Assembly (NCBI GenBank): GCA_951812585.1
Contig: OX638318.1
Span: 586,819 to 650,818 of the forward strand
From: Rhodothermales bacterium
GTDB taxonomy: Bacteria; Bacteroidota; Rhodothermia; Rhodothermales; Bin80
Reading direction: 5' to 3'
Length of the DNA stretch: 64,000 nt
Notes under the pieces: model-generated
What the model was told of the DNA's origin: nothing
The model's input: the letters and a program-made list of their open reading frames with translations, nothing else
Database searches by the model: none
Position numbers and translations under genes: made by a program
Part shown: positions 19,330 through 29,200 of the stretch, piece by piece
How positions within the stretch are numbered: position 1 is the stretch's first letter
Layout of the letters: every line of letters begins with the position of its first letter

Positions 19330-20574
19330 ATGCAGTGTAATCTTTTACGTTTTGCGAATTCTCGCAGGTGGTTTCGCCTTGCGATATGCTCGGTACTGGC
19401 CGCGTCCGTGGCCCTGCCGGTCCTTGACCTTGGTGATAATCCGACGCTGGCACGCCCCGCCGTAGAACGCGACCGGTACGGCATTGACAAGAACCGGTAC
19501 CTCCGGCAGCGCCATACCATAGTGCCGCGCGAAACGCTCTCGTCCATTTTTGGCGACTTTGCAGTTTCGCCAGAGTTGACTGGGCGCGTTGGCGCACAGG
19601 CAAAGCCCGTTTTTGATGTCGGCAAGGTGCGGGCGGGCAACGAGCTGTTCGCATATCTGGATTCTACGCAGGGGTCCTATCCCATCTTCGTCTACGCAGT
19701 GGAGCCCTCGCGGTATGTCGTCTTTGACTTTCGCGACTCCGTCGCTGTCTATGAGGGTAAACTGAAACCATCCGTCCTAACAAGGACAACGCGCGGCACA
19801 ATCACGCATTCCCTCTACGAAACACTGGATGCGCTCGGTGCAAGCAGCGAGCTAGTCGTGCAGATGGCGCGCATCTTTGCATGGCAGGTGGACTTTTACG
19901 GCCTGCAAGAAGGAGATCAGTTTGCCGTGTTCTACGATGAGGGTCGCATCGACGATGTTGTAACGGAGTTGACTGTCCGCGCTGCGCGCTTTCGGCACAA
20001 GGGCCAAGACTACTATGCTTTCGGCTTTCCGCAAGATGATGGCACCTTGGGGTACTACGACCCTGAAGGCAATGCGCTGGGCCGCGAATTCTTGCGGGCA
20101 CCTGTGGAGTATACGCGCATCAGCAGCCGTTATTCGCGCAGGCGCTTTCACCCGGTTCAGAAGCGGTACAAGCCCCACCTGGGCACAGACTTCGCCGCGC
20201 CGCACGGCACGCCTATCATGGCAACGGCCAACGGTGTCGTAACAGCCGCCGCGTATGCAGGGGACAATGGTCGTTACGTACGGATCCGACACAACGACAT
20301 CTACGAGACAGGATACTTGCATATGTCGCGCATTGCCGTGAGGCGCGGCCAGCGGGTTACACAGGGCCAGGTCATCGGGTACGTAGGAAGGACCGGTCTG
20401 GCGACCGGTCCTCATGTATGCTACCGCTTTTGGGCACGTGGGCGGCAGGTAGACCCGCTCCTGTTAACGCTGCCGCCAACCGCGTCTGTTGACGCTGCGG
20501 ATCTCGACGCCTTTGCGACAACGCGCAATCAGTACGTTTCCGAGCTGACACTGCCGCCGCACGCCACGGACTGA
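19330..20574 (+). CDS. M23-family metallopeptidase with LysM/OapA-like N-terminal part
   Basis: 414 residues from ATG 19330. A signal or anchor segment (LAICSVLAASVALPVLDLG) is followed by a LysM/OapA-like stretch (HTIVPRETLSSIFGDFAVSPE) and a central beta-rich domain. The LytM/M23 domain has the first zinc motif HLGTDFAAPHGTPI (His about 283, Asp about 287) and later GPHVCYRFW (His about 362). In the latter the second His of the usual HxH is Cys. Such enzymes cleave peptidoglycan peptide crosslinks in the periplasm and act in growth or division. It follows the adenosyltransferase gene by about 40 bp. Confidence 0.92.
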   Translation: MQCNLLRFANSRRWFRLAICSVLAASVALPVLDLGDNPTLARPAVERDRYGIDKNRYLRQRHTIVPRETLSSIFGDFAVSPELTGRVGAQAKPVFDVGKVRAGNELFAYLDSTQGSYPIFVYAVEPSRYVVFDFRDSVAVYEGKLKPSVLTRTTRGTITHSLYETLDALGASSELVVQMARIFAWQVDFYGLQEGDQFAVFYDEGRIDDVVTELTVRAARFRHKGQDYYAFGFPQDDGTLGYYDPEGNALGREFLRAPVEYTRISSRYSRRRFHPVQKRYKPHLGTDFAAPHGTPIMATANGVVTAAAYAGDNGRYVRIRHNDIYETGYLHMSRIAVRRGQRVTQGQVIGYVGRTGLATGPHVCYRFWARGRQVDPLLLTLPPTASVDAADLDAFATTRNQYVSELTLPPHATD

Positions 20575-20604
20575 GTGGTCGGCGACTTGACCGATTGCAA
20601 GGAC

Positions 20605-21318
20605 ATGGCCAATAGATCCTACGACCACCTCTGCGGACTAGCGCATTCCTTGGACCTTGTTGGGAGCCGCTGGTCACTCCTCCTTGTTCGAGAGCTACTG
20701 ACGGGACCCAAGCGTTATCGCGATCTGGTCCAGCGTCTGCCGGGATTAGGATCCAACCTCTTGTCAACGCGGCTCAAGCACCTCCGAACGCATGGACTCA
20801 TCGCGCTTGAACGCCTGCCGCCGCCGGCGTCCACCCACGCCTATGTGATCACAGAAAAAGGGCGTACGCTGGAGCCCATCGTAGTTGCCCTTGCGCAGTG
20901 GGGCTGCGCCAACCTGGAGCGCCACACGGACAACAAGGTATTCGTGCCTGGCGCGGCCATTCTGGCGATACAGGCCAACTTCAACGCGGAAGCGTTTGTA
21001 GGCATCGAGGAGGCGTATGAGTTTCACATCGGCGCGAACGTTTTCCATATGCGCGTCACGCAGGTGGCGCTGACGCCCCGGTTGGGATCCGCGTATGCAC
21101 CCGACTGCACAGTACATCTTGATCCTGACACGTTCCAGCGCATCTTGACCGGACGCGTCACTGCTGCCAACGCCGTGCGCCAAGGTCTATTGCAGGTGCA
21201 TGGCCCCATCGATGTTCGCCACCGTTGCCTGTCGCTCCTGAACTTTGTGCCGCTTCGACAAGGCCGGCGCGTGCCTATGGTGGACCTGACCAGGAATGCG
21301 CGGCTGTTTCCTGCATAG
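20605..21318 (+). CDS. HxlR-type regulator fused to an SCP2-like domain
   Basis: 237 residues from ATG 20605 (a GTG at 20575 adds 10). The first ~110 residues form an HxlR winged helix (CGLAHSLDLVGSRWSLLLVRELLTGPKRYRDLVQRLPG, then ITEKGRTLEPIVVALAQWG). The rest resembles an SCP2 sterol-carrier fold (DCTVHLDPDTFQRILTGRVTAANAVRQGLLQVHG), which may bind a hydrophobic ligand. HxlR regulators with such a tail are known, mostly in actinobacteria. Target genes are unknown. It follows the M23 gene on the same strand. Confidence 0.85.
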   Translation: MANRSYDHLCGLAHSLDLVGSRWSLLLVRELLTGPKRYRDLVQRLPGLGSNLLSTRLKHLRTHGLIALERLPPPASTHAYVITEKGRTLEPIVVALAQWGCANLERHTDNKVFVPGAAILAIQANFNAEAFVGIEEAYEFHIGANVFHMRVTQVALTPRLGSAYAPDCTVHLDPDTFQRILTGRVTAANAVRQGLLQVHGPIDVRHRCLSLLNFVPLRQGRRVPMVDLTRNARLFPA

Positions 21319-21413
21319 GCCAAGCCAACACCACTCCGAGTGCTGCCGGCATGCCTGCCGTCTCGCGCGGGCGCCAGGTCTGTGATTGTTTTTACAGAGG
21401 CCTCGGTAGATCC

Positions 21414-24269
21414 CTACCGTGGGCGCGTGATGCCCAAAGCTGTTGCGCTGCTGGCGCTCCCCAGCGCCACAGTCACCGTGTAGTCGCCTGCAACGAGGTA
21501 GTACGCTCCGCTGTCCGCTACTTCCCACCCAGCTTCCGCTGCTTGCGAAGAATCCGCTGACAGATCATACGTCACGTAGTTCAGCCCTTGTTCGGCCTCG
21601 TCCTCCCACACTTTCACGGCATCGCCGCTTTCGGCTTCTACGGTGATTGTGACATTGCCGGAGTCTGCTGCCCAGTACACCAGCGTGATGGAAGGCTCGC
21701 TGGGCTCACGCCAGACGACTGCCTGACGACCCCAAAAGTTTGATCGGGTAACGGGCTCTACATCGAATACATGGACGGGACTCGCCATGCGCTCGCTGGT
21801 AAGTGCTTGTACATGGCTGATGTCTGCCCGGTATATCGAACGTCCGTGGGTGCCCACCAGCAAGTGCTGCGCACGAGCCTGAATCTTGAGGTCATGGACG
21901 GGCGCGTGCGGCAACGATGACCCCGCCGCCATAAACGTAGTGCCCCGGTCCAGCGAAACGTACGCCCCGTGGTCTGTGCCCACGTACAGCACATTCTCGT
22001 TGGCAGAATCCTCCAGGATCACGTTTACTGGCTCACGCGGCAGGTCCCCAGCGATTGCGGTCCAGGTGGCTCCATAGTCGTCTGAGCGGTAGAGGTAGGC
22101 ATCGAAGTGATCCCAGCGATATCCGTTAAGCGCGACGTAGACGCGCCCTAGATGGTGGGCGGACGCCTCTACGCGGCTCACCCACAAGTCGTGTGGCAAC
22201 GAGTCGGAAATGCGCTCCCAAGTGTAGCCCCCATCCTTGGATACGTGGACCAACCCGTCGTCGGATCCAACGTAGACGAGCCCAAACCGCAGCGGGGATT
22301 CATCAATAGTGGTCAGTGTGCCAAAGGGCACATCTCCCTTGCGGCCACCCCGCGTCAGGTCATCAGAAAGCGTCTCCCAGTTGTCGCCGCGGTCGAAGGA
22401 ACGGTGCACCTTGTTGGATCCGTAATACAGCACATCCTGATTGTGGCGCGACAGGTGAATGGGGGTTTGCCAGTTAAAGCGCAGCGGCCGCTCGCCGAGC
22501 GTGTGCCCGGGACGAATAGGAGTACGCCGTCCGGTCGCTTTGTCGATGCGGACATAGAAACCGAACTGCGACCCCGTGTACACCAGATTGTTGGTGCGCG
22601 TGTCGATCTCTACCTGCATGCCATCGCCGCCCAAGTACCGGTCGTATGGATACGTGCCGCTAGCATACCACCCGTAGGAATGCTGGTAGGTGTGAGGGCC
22701 GCCCCATACGCCGTTGTCCTGCAATCCGCCGTATACATGGTACGGGTCTGCATCATCCACACCGATGGCATAAAACTGGCCGACCGACGGGGTATTGGCC
22801 TTGAAGAACGTGTTGCCATCGTCATAGCTGATATTGATGCCCCCATCGTTGCCGTTAATGAGGTGCCCCGACCGCTTCGGATTAACCCATAAGGCTTGGT
22901 GGTCCGCGTGCACATGCGGACCACCGATGGCGGACCAGGTTGCTCCTCCATCGCCCGAGCGCAAGAGCGGCACCCCTAAGACGTAGATGACATTCTGGTC
23001 GACCGGGTCCACGCGGATTTCGCCGAAATAGTAGCCGTATGAGTTGAACACGTTGTCCAAGTAGTCGTCATGGGTCTTCAGCCAAGTTGCACCGGCGTCA
23101 TCCGACCGGTACACTTCAGCACCGACTACTGGCGTGTCGAACAGCTCCCGGTTGGCATCCTCTACGTACCACACCAGATGTATGGGGTCTATCTCCTCCT
23201 TGCGAACCATCGCAAAGATGACTTCAGCGGAATACTCGGATCCAAAACCGTTTTCATCCAGATAGGCGGCAAGGTCCGTGGTGTCCGTTGTCAGAAACGC
23301 TTCGCGCGTCATGGTGCGCAGCATCTCGCGCGTTAGCGCGGGCGCATCCTTGTCGTCTTCCGCCGGTCTCCTGTTCTGGTTGTCCAGCACGGCGTACATC
23401 ACCTGCGAATCGTACATCGCCAAGCCGATCCGGCCGGTGCCGGTGCCGGTGCCGAACGACAATTGTATCCAGTTCTCTCCGCCATCGGTGGACTTGTAGA
23501 CGCCTGAATCGACTCCGCCCTCCACAAAGTTCCACGCCCTCCGCTGCCGGTGCCACAGCGCGGCATAAAGCACATCTGGATCGTTTGGATCCATCACCAA
23601 GTCAATCGCGCCGGCGTCGGGGTTCACAAACAGCGTCTTCCTCCAGGTGGCCCCGCCGTCGGTGCTCTTGAATACGCCGCGGTTTTCGTTTGAAGAATAC
23701 AGTGCGCCCAGCGCTGCAACCCAAAGCGTGCCTTCGTCACCTGGATGCAGCAGAATGCGGCCAATGCGATGTGTTTCTTCCAGGCCTTTATGCACCCAGG
23801 TTTTTCCTCCGTCCTTGCTTTGATATACGCCTGTGCCTGCATAAGAAGAGCGGCTGGAGTTGTTTTCGCCCGTGCCGATCCATATGGTTTCGCCGCGCGC
23901 CCAGTCCACCGCTATGTCGCCGATCGTCATGGCGGCCTCATGGTCAAAGAGCGGCTCAAAGGATTGTCCGTTGTTGGAACTGCGCCACAAACCGCCGGAC
24001 GCATACGCGACGTACATTTGCGTGGGATCGGAAGCGTTGGCGTCGATATCCACGATGCGCCCACTCATGATGGTGGGACCCACATTCACAAATTCCAGGT
24101 TACGCACGAGCGACTCTTCGCTGGAAGCCATCCGCGCTTCAAAGCTGGACAGTCGATCCGAACCCGCCGTTGCTTCCACAAGCGTCGGCATCGCCGGCAA
24201 CTCGGCGGTCTCCTGCGCCATGACCGGTAGGGCCACAGCGAGCAATAGAAAAGAAATGTGTGCACGCAT
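21414..24269 (-). CDS. Large exported BNR/sortilin-type repeat protein
   Basis: 951 residues from ATG 24269, giving a clean signal peptide (MRAHISFLLLAVALPVMAQ); the frame continues upstream to 24491 without signs of coding. At least nine Asp-box/BNR-like motifs are visible (SKDGGKTW, STDGGATW, STDGGENW, SDDAGATW, SGDGGATW, SKDGGYTW, SDDYGATW and variants), marking a beta-propeller of the sortilin/VPS10 or sialidase-like kind. The C-terminus (LSADSSQAAEAGWEVADSGAYYLVAGDYTVTVALG) looks like a FlgD-type Ig domain. Members occur widely in marine Bacteroidota; the substrate is not known and sialidase activity should not be assumed. It converges on the HxlR gene. Confidence 0.85.
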   Translation of the reverse strand: MRAHISFLLLAVALPVMAQETAELPAMPTLVEATAGSDRLSSFEARMASSEESLVRNLEFVNVGPTIMSGRIVDIDANASDPTQMYVAYASGGLWRSSNNGQSFEPLFDHEAAMTIGDIAVDWARGETIWIGTGENNSSRSSYAGTGVYQSKDGGKTWVHKGLEETHRIGRILLHPGDEGTLWVAALGALYSSNENRGVFKSTDGGATWRKTLFVNPDAGAIDLVMDPNDPDVLYAALWHRQRRAWNFVEGGVDSGVYKSTDGGENWIQLSFGTGTGTGRIGLAMYDSQVMYAVLDNQNRRPAEDDKDAPALTREMLRTMTREAFLTTDTTDLAAYLDENGFGSEYSAEVIFAMVRKEEIDPIHLVWYVEDANRELFDTPVVGAEVYRSDDAGATWLKTHDDYLDNVFNSYGYYFGEIRVDPVDQNVIYVLGVPLLRSGDGGATWSAIGGPHVHADHQALWVNPKRSGHLINGNDGGINISYDDGNTFFKANTPSVGQFYAIGVDDADPYHVYGGLQDNGVWGGPHTYQHSYGWYASGTYPYDRYLGGDGMQVEIDTRTNNLVYTGSQFGFYVRIDKATGRRTPIRPGHTLGERPLRFNWQTPIHLSRHNQDVLYYGSNKVHRSFDRGDNWETLSDDLTRGGRKGDVPFGTLTTIDESPLRFGLVYVGSDDGLVHVSKDGGYTWERISDSLPHDLWVSRVEASAHHLGRVYVALNGYRWDHFDAYLYRSDDYGATWTAIAGDLPREPVNVILEDSANENVLYVGTDHGAYVSLDRGTTFMAAGSSLPHAPVHDLKIQARAQHLLVGTHGRSIYRADISHVQALTSERMASPVHVFDVEPVTRSNFWGRQAVVWREPSEPSITLVYWAADSGNVTITVEAESGDAVKVWEDEAEQGLNYVTYDLSADSSQAAEAGWEVADSGAYYLVAGDYTVTVALGSASSATALGITRPR

Positions 24270-24580
24270 AGTCTTCCAGATGAGATAACCCAGCGCCCTA
24301 AAGTAAGCCAACGGCAGCAACCATGACCGGCGATGCGAAAAGTCTGCCGAGCCGCCAAACAGGACTGTATTACCGCTGGCACCGACGGCCGGTGCGGCAG
24401 GTGCAGCTCGCATATAGCAGATCCTGACCACCGTGGAGACAATAGCGCTGGAGGGGCGAAGCAGAGGATGGAGCACTTGCGGACGTAGCAAGACTCCAAC
24501 GCTATAGAGATCTCAACGCTGTGCCGCGCATCATGCCCGTGCCGACCCGCACTCGCGCCAGCCGCTCAGACGATGCCGCG
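24270..24580. other. Intergenic stretch without recognisable gene
   Basis: About 310 bp between the acidic lipoprotein gene and the BNR-protein gene, both on the minus strand. The open frame that runs upstream of the BNR protein here has no family-like features. It presumably holds the promoter of the BNR gene; no motif could be assigned. Confidence 0.5.
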
Positions 24581-25453
24581 CTACTCTCTTTCCTGCGAAC
24601 GGGCAAGCCGCTCCAGCTTCCGAAAGGACAGCTCGTCCCGAGCCTCAACACAGTCGGCCATCTCAACATCTAATCCGCTGGCCTCCACACCAACAAGGAA
24701 GCGATCCGATACCCAGATCATGATCGTACACTCTGCGTGGCTGTTGGTGCGCGTGAAGTTTTCCAGGGAGGGAAAGTCGGTTGCGCGGGGCCTGTAGATC
24801 CTGGTGCGCTCAAAGCCGCGATCACTTTCATGGTCAATGTCCTCGCCCAGCCATTCGGTGAACTCGCGCACCAATGGTGCCAGCGAACCGGAGTCAATGA
24901 TGAAGAGTGTGAATTCGATCTCGTCATCCCCGTAGGTTGCGCGGACATCCGAGACGCCGAGTCCGGGGAAGGTGCTGCGGCTGTCGACCAGCACCTGATA
25001 CAGGCCATCTATTTCGTCGGGCAGCAGGTTCCGCAAATCCTCTATGAGCACGGGCACCCTTTCTTCCTCCTCATCGGCCATCTCACGCAAGAGCCCAGCC
25101 ACCTCTCTGAATACTCCCTCAAAATCCGTGGTTATCCCTTGGACTGTCTCCTCGACTTCGTTTTCTATTTCTTCTATTTCATCGGCCAACCCCCGAATTG
25201 CCTGGACTTCGTCTTCATTCTCTTCGATAAAGTCGTGGATCGCGTCCTCCACTTCTTCTTCGATCTCCTCGGCGAATTCCTTGGCGAGCTCGCCTCCATG
25301 CTCTTCGGCTTCCCTCAAGCTGCCGTTAAGGGGCTGCCCTGTCGACTGTTCGTCCTCGCCACTGACCACCGAATCGTCCGATGATTCGCTGCACGAAGCC
25401 AGTGTTCCTATAAGCAGAAAAAGCGTACAGTATCGGCGCAGTGCAAGTCTCAT
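24581..25453 (-). CDS. Acidic coiled-coil lipoprotein of unknown function
   Basis: 290 residues. MRLALRRYCTLFLLIGTLASC is a lipoprotein signal (LASC lipobox). The mature N-terminal half, about residues 45-145, is extremely acidic with Glu/Asp heptad-like repeats (EFAEEIEEEVEDAIHDFIEE) and should form a negatively charged coiled coil. The C-terminal half (DGLYQVLVDSRSTFPGLGVSDVRATYGDDEIEFTLFIID, then SHAECTIMIWVSDRFLVGVEAS) looks like a small alpha/beta domain; I do not recognise a family. The coding bias (third-position C/G) is like the neighbours, so the reading frame is credible. Confidence 0.75.
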   Translation of the reverse strand: MRLALRRYCTLFLLIGTLASCSESSDDSVVSGEDEQSTGQPLNGSLREAEEHGGELAKEFAEEIEEEVEDAIHDFIEENEDEVQAIRGLADEIEEIENEVEETVQGITTDFEGVFREVAGLLREMADEEEERVPVLIEDLRNLLPDEIDGLYQVLVDSRSTFPGLGVSDVRATYGDDEIEFTLFIIDSGSLAPLVREFTEWLGEDIDHESDRGFERTRIYRPRATDFPSLENFTRTNSHAECTIMIWVSDRFLVGVEASGLDVEMADCVEARDELSFRKLERLARSQERE

Positions 25454-25588
25454 GGCCGCCGGAATCTTGTGATGATTGACGCCCTGCAGTTACCTAACAA
25501 TTTAGCGTACGCAAAACTGATCTGCTTGGGTTCAGTCGGCGGCGCGCCGGGCGGGGGACCCGCGGCTCCCGGGGGCAATTCCTGCTTG

Positions 25589-26260
25589 CTACAACCCTTC
25601 CCAGACTAAGTTGAACACTTCGCTGTGGATGGACTCAATAGTGCGAAGACCACCATCCGCAGCAACACACTGTATGCGCTGCCAACGTGACCGGTATTGC
25701 TGGGCACACAAGTCCAGAAATACATCGCGGCATGTGGACAGATACATTGCGTCGCTCTCGTGCAGGTCGGCCTTGAGCTCGGTGTAGTCGCGAACACCCT
25801 TCTTGGCCACGAGCGCTGCGCTTGTCTCTACGGGCACATCAAGAAACAGCGTAAGGTCCGCGGGCTGCATCTGGTTCAGCGTGTACTCCTGATTCGCCAG
25901 CCATTCAATGAATGGCTGGCGCCTCGCTTCGGGGACGCGTGCACCCTGGTATGCCAGGTTGGATGCCACATAGCGATCCACTACGACGATCTTGTGGTGC
26001 GTGCAGCGCTCGGCTAGCAGCGCTTTGCTCTGAAACCGATCCTCTGCGTACAGCAGCGCAACGTGTTTAGATGGCAACAGGTCCCGCGGGCCGAATTTGC
26101 CATTCAGGTACATACTGATGACCTCAGACACTTTGGACTTGCCATACCGCGGAAACGAAACCCACGAGGCTTCTATCCCCCTGTGCTGCAAGGCAGCGAC
26201 CAGCCGCAGCGTCTGTGTCCGCTTTCCTGCCCCATCAATACCTTCGATGGCTATGAGCAT
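25589..26260 (-). CDS. tmk: Thymidylate kinase
   Basis: 223 residues from ATG 26260; the longer frame to 26344 overlaps icmF. The P-loop is GIDGAGKRTQ, with Arg where most Tmk proteins have Ser/Thr; the same GKRT form is found in mycobacterial Tmk. SFPRYGKSKVSEVISMYLNG and VVDRYVASNLAYQGARV (DRY/DR motif) and LFLDVPVETSAALVAKK support the call. It phosphorylates dTMP to dTDP. It begins 4 bp after the icmF stop, so the two are probably co-transcribed, a pairing with no obvious metabolic logic. Confidence 0.92.
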   Translation of the reverse strand: MLIAIEGIDGAGKRTQTLRLVAALQHRGIEASWVSFPRYGKSKVSEVISMYLNGKFGPRDLLPSKHVALLYAEDRFQSKALLAERCTHHKIVVVDRYVASNLAYQGARVPEARRQPFIEWLANQEYTLNQMQPADLTLFLDVPVETSAALVAKKGVRDYTELKADLHESDAMYLSTCRDVFLDLCAQQYRSRWQRIQCVAADGGLRTIESIHSEVFNLVWEGL

Positions 26261-26264
26261 ACTA

Positions 26265-29200
26265 TTACATAGATCGGCGATACTGACCCCCAGCACGGAA
26301 TAACGCCTTCGTGATTTGCCCCAAGGAGCAGGCTTTGACCGCATCCATCAGCACCGCAAAGATGTTCTTGTGCGCCTGTGCTGCACGGGTAACCTCGGCC
26401 AGACGATCCGCCATGTTGGATGCATTACGCTCTTTGAACTGTTGCAAGTTAGTGATCTGATGATTCTTCTCTGCCTCGGAGCTTCGTGACAAAAACTGCG
26501 GTACATCTGGGGCAGAGAGCACGCCTTCCGGTGCCTCAAACGTGTTTACGCCGATCAGTGGCAATGCTCCCGACTGCTTCTTCCACTCGTATCGAAGGGA
26601 TTCGTCCTGGATCTTTCCCCTTTGGTACGCAGACTCCATCGCGCCCAGCACGCCGCTGCGCTCGTTGATACGTTCAAATTCCATCAGCACCGCCTCCTCG
26701 ACAAGATCCGTCAGCTCTTCAATGATGAAGGAGCCTTGCAACGGATTTTCGTTCTTGGCCTGCCCCAACTCGCGGCTTATGATGAGCTGAATGGCCATAG
26801 CGCGCCGTACGCTTTCTTCCGTCGGTGTGGTGATGGCCTCGTCATACGCATTAGTGTGCAAGCTATTGCAGTTGTCGTAGATGGCATAGAGCGCCTGCAG
26901 AGTCGTACGTATGTCATTGAATTCGATCTCCTGGGCATGCAGGCTCCGACCGGAAGTCTGAATATGGTATTTGAGCTTCTGGCTTCGTTCGTTGGCACCA
27001 TACTTGTCCCTCATGGTGACAGCCCAGATGCGCCTGGCCACGCGGCCGATCACGCTGTATTCAGGGTCCATGCCGTTGGAGAAGAAAAAGGACAGGTTCG
27101 GAGCAAAATCATCGATGGCCATGCCGCGACCCAAATAATACTCTACGTATGTGAACCCATTTGCCAGCGTGAAGGCGAGCTGCGTGATCGGATTGGCACC
27201 GGCCTCGGCGATGTGGTAGCCCGAGATCGACACTGAATAGAAATTCTGGACACCCTCGTCGATAAAGTACTGCTGGATATCACCCATCATGCGGAGGGCC
27301 ATCTCCATGGAAAAGATGCACGTGTTCTGCGCCTGATCCTCCTTGAGAATGTCCGCTTGCACCGTGCCGCGCACTGAGGACAACACACCTGTTCGGATAG
27401 ATTGATGCTCTGACTCGGTAATCAGGCCCCAGCCTACAAGATCATCACTGGTACACCCTAATAGGCCGAGTCCGCTGCCATCATGGCCCGGTGGAAGCGA
27501 CATCTCCAGTCCTTCCGGACCGTACGGCACATAGGCCGGTCCAGACGAACCAAGCTGCTCCTTAATCACGTGATCCGCCGCATCCCAGCGGCCTTCCGAG
27601 CGCAAAAAACGCTCGGTTGCCTGATCAATCGCCGTATTCAAAAACATGGCCAGGATCATGGGGGCGGGCCCATTAATGGTCATGGAAACGCTGGTGCTCG
27701 GATCCGCCAGATCAAAGCCGCTGTACAGCTTCTTCATATCGTCCAGCGTGCAAATCGACACGCCGGCATTGCCAACCTTGCCGTAAATGTCCGGGCGCTC
27801 GCTCGGATCAAAGCCGTAGAGCGTCGGAGAATCAAAGGCCGTCGACAGGCGGCGCGCGGGCATTTCTGCCGAGACCAGATGAAACCGTCGATTGGTTCGC
27901 TCTGGGCTTCCCTCGCCTGCAAACATGCGAATGGGGTCCTCATTCGTACGCTTGAACGGATACACGCCGGCCGTAAAGGGAAAATACCCCGGGAGGTTTT
28001 CCAGGAGTGCAAAGCGTAGCCGGTCTCCGGCGTCCTGTGTCCGCGGCAGCGCGATCCGGGGCACCTTCAACCCTGACAGCGTTTTGTGGTGCAGCGGCAC
28101 GCTGATCTCCTTGCCGCGCACGACATACGAGTAGGTGTCTTGCTCGTACGCCTCCTTGCTTTTTTTCCAGTGCGCAAGGATGTTCTTGCTGCGCGTAGCG
28201 AGCCGGTCCCACCAGTGTGACACCATGGCATCCAGCCGATCAGTCAAGTGCGCGGCATCATCAGGATTCCAGTGCACGACCTGTTCGCAGACGCCCATCG
28301 CTTCGCCCCATTTGCGCGCGTAGGCGGCCTGCTCCTCGGCCCATGCCCGGTAGTTGCGACAGATCTCCACTATTTCGCCCAGATAGCGCTGCCGGTTCGC
28401 GGGAATGATGGAGATGGAATGATCCATGGCAGTGTTCGCGGGAGCGGTCAGCGTAGCGTTGCGCGCAAAGCCATGCGTTTGGTGCAACGTCAGCATGACA
28501 TCGCAAAACAGCCGTGTCACGCCGGGATCGTCAAATCGCGACGCCATCGTAGGATACACCGGCATCTCCTCCGGCCGCTGTCCAAACGCCACACGGTTGC
28601 GCTGCACCTGCTTGCGAATGTCGCGCAACGCGTCATGGCTTCGCCGCCGATCAAACTTGTTGAGCACGACGAAGTCTGCCACATCCAGCATGCCGATCTT
28701 TTCCAACTGCGTGCTGGCACCATAGTCACTAGTCATGACGTACAGCGACAAATCAACCAGATCGACTATCTCGGTGTCGCTCTGGCCAATTCCCGCAGTT
28801 TCTACGATGATCAGGTCATACCCCGCACGGCAGCATGCGTCAATGCACAGGCGCAGCTTGTCGCTGATCGACCGGTTCGCCTTGCGCGTGGCCAGGCTGC
28901 GCATGAAGAGTCTTGGATGCCCTTCGGCATCCGCCGCATGCGCTCCATACATGGCGTTCATGCGAATGCGATCTCCGAGCAGCGCGCCACCGGTACGCCG
29001 TCGCGTCGGATCCACAGCCAGCACTGCTACCCTGAGGTCCCCAAATGCTCTGATGAGACGCAGTACTAGTTCGTCCGTCAGCGTCGACTTGCCGGCCCCG
29101 CCGGTTCCCGTGATGCCGACGACAGGAGGCCGCGCTGCATCCGCAGTGGCTGGGGCCGGGCCTGCGCCAAGCTCCAGCTGCGACAGCAATCGTGGAAGTT

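Noticed and set aside
21404-21419. Hairpin CGGTAG-ATCC-CTACCG as terminator between the HxlR and BNR genes
   Set aside because: No T tract follows on either strand, and part of it is coding.
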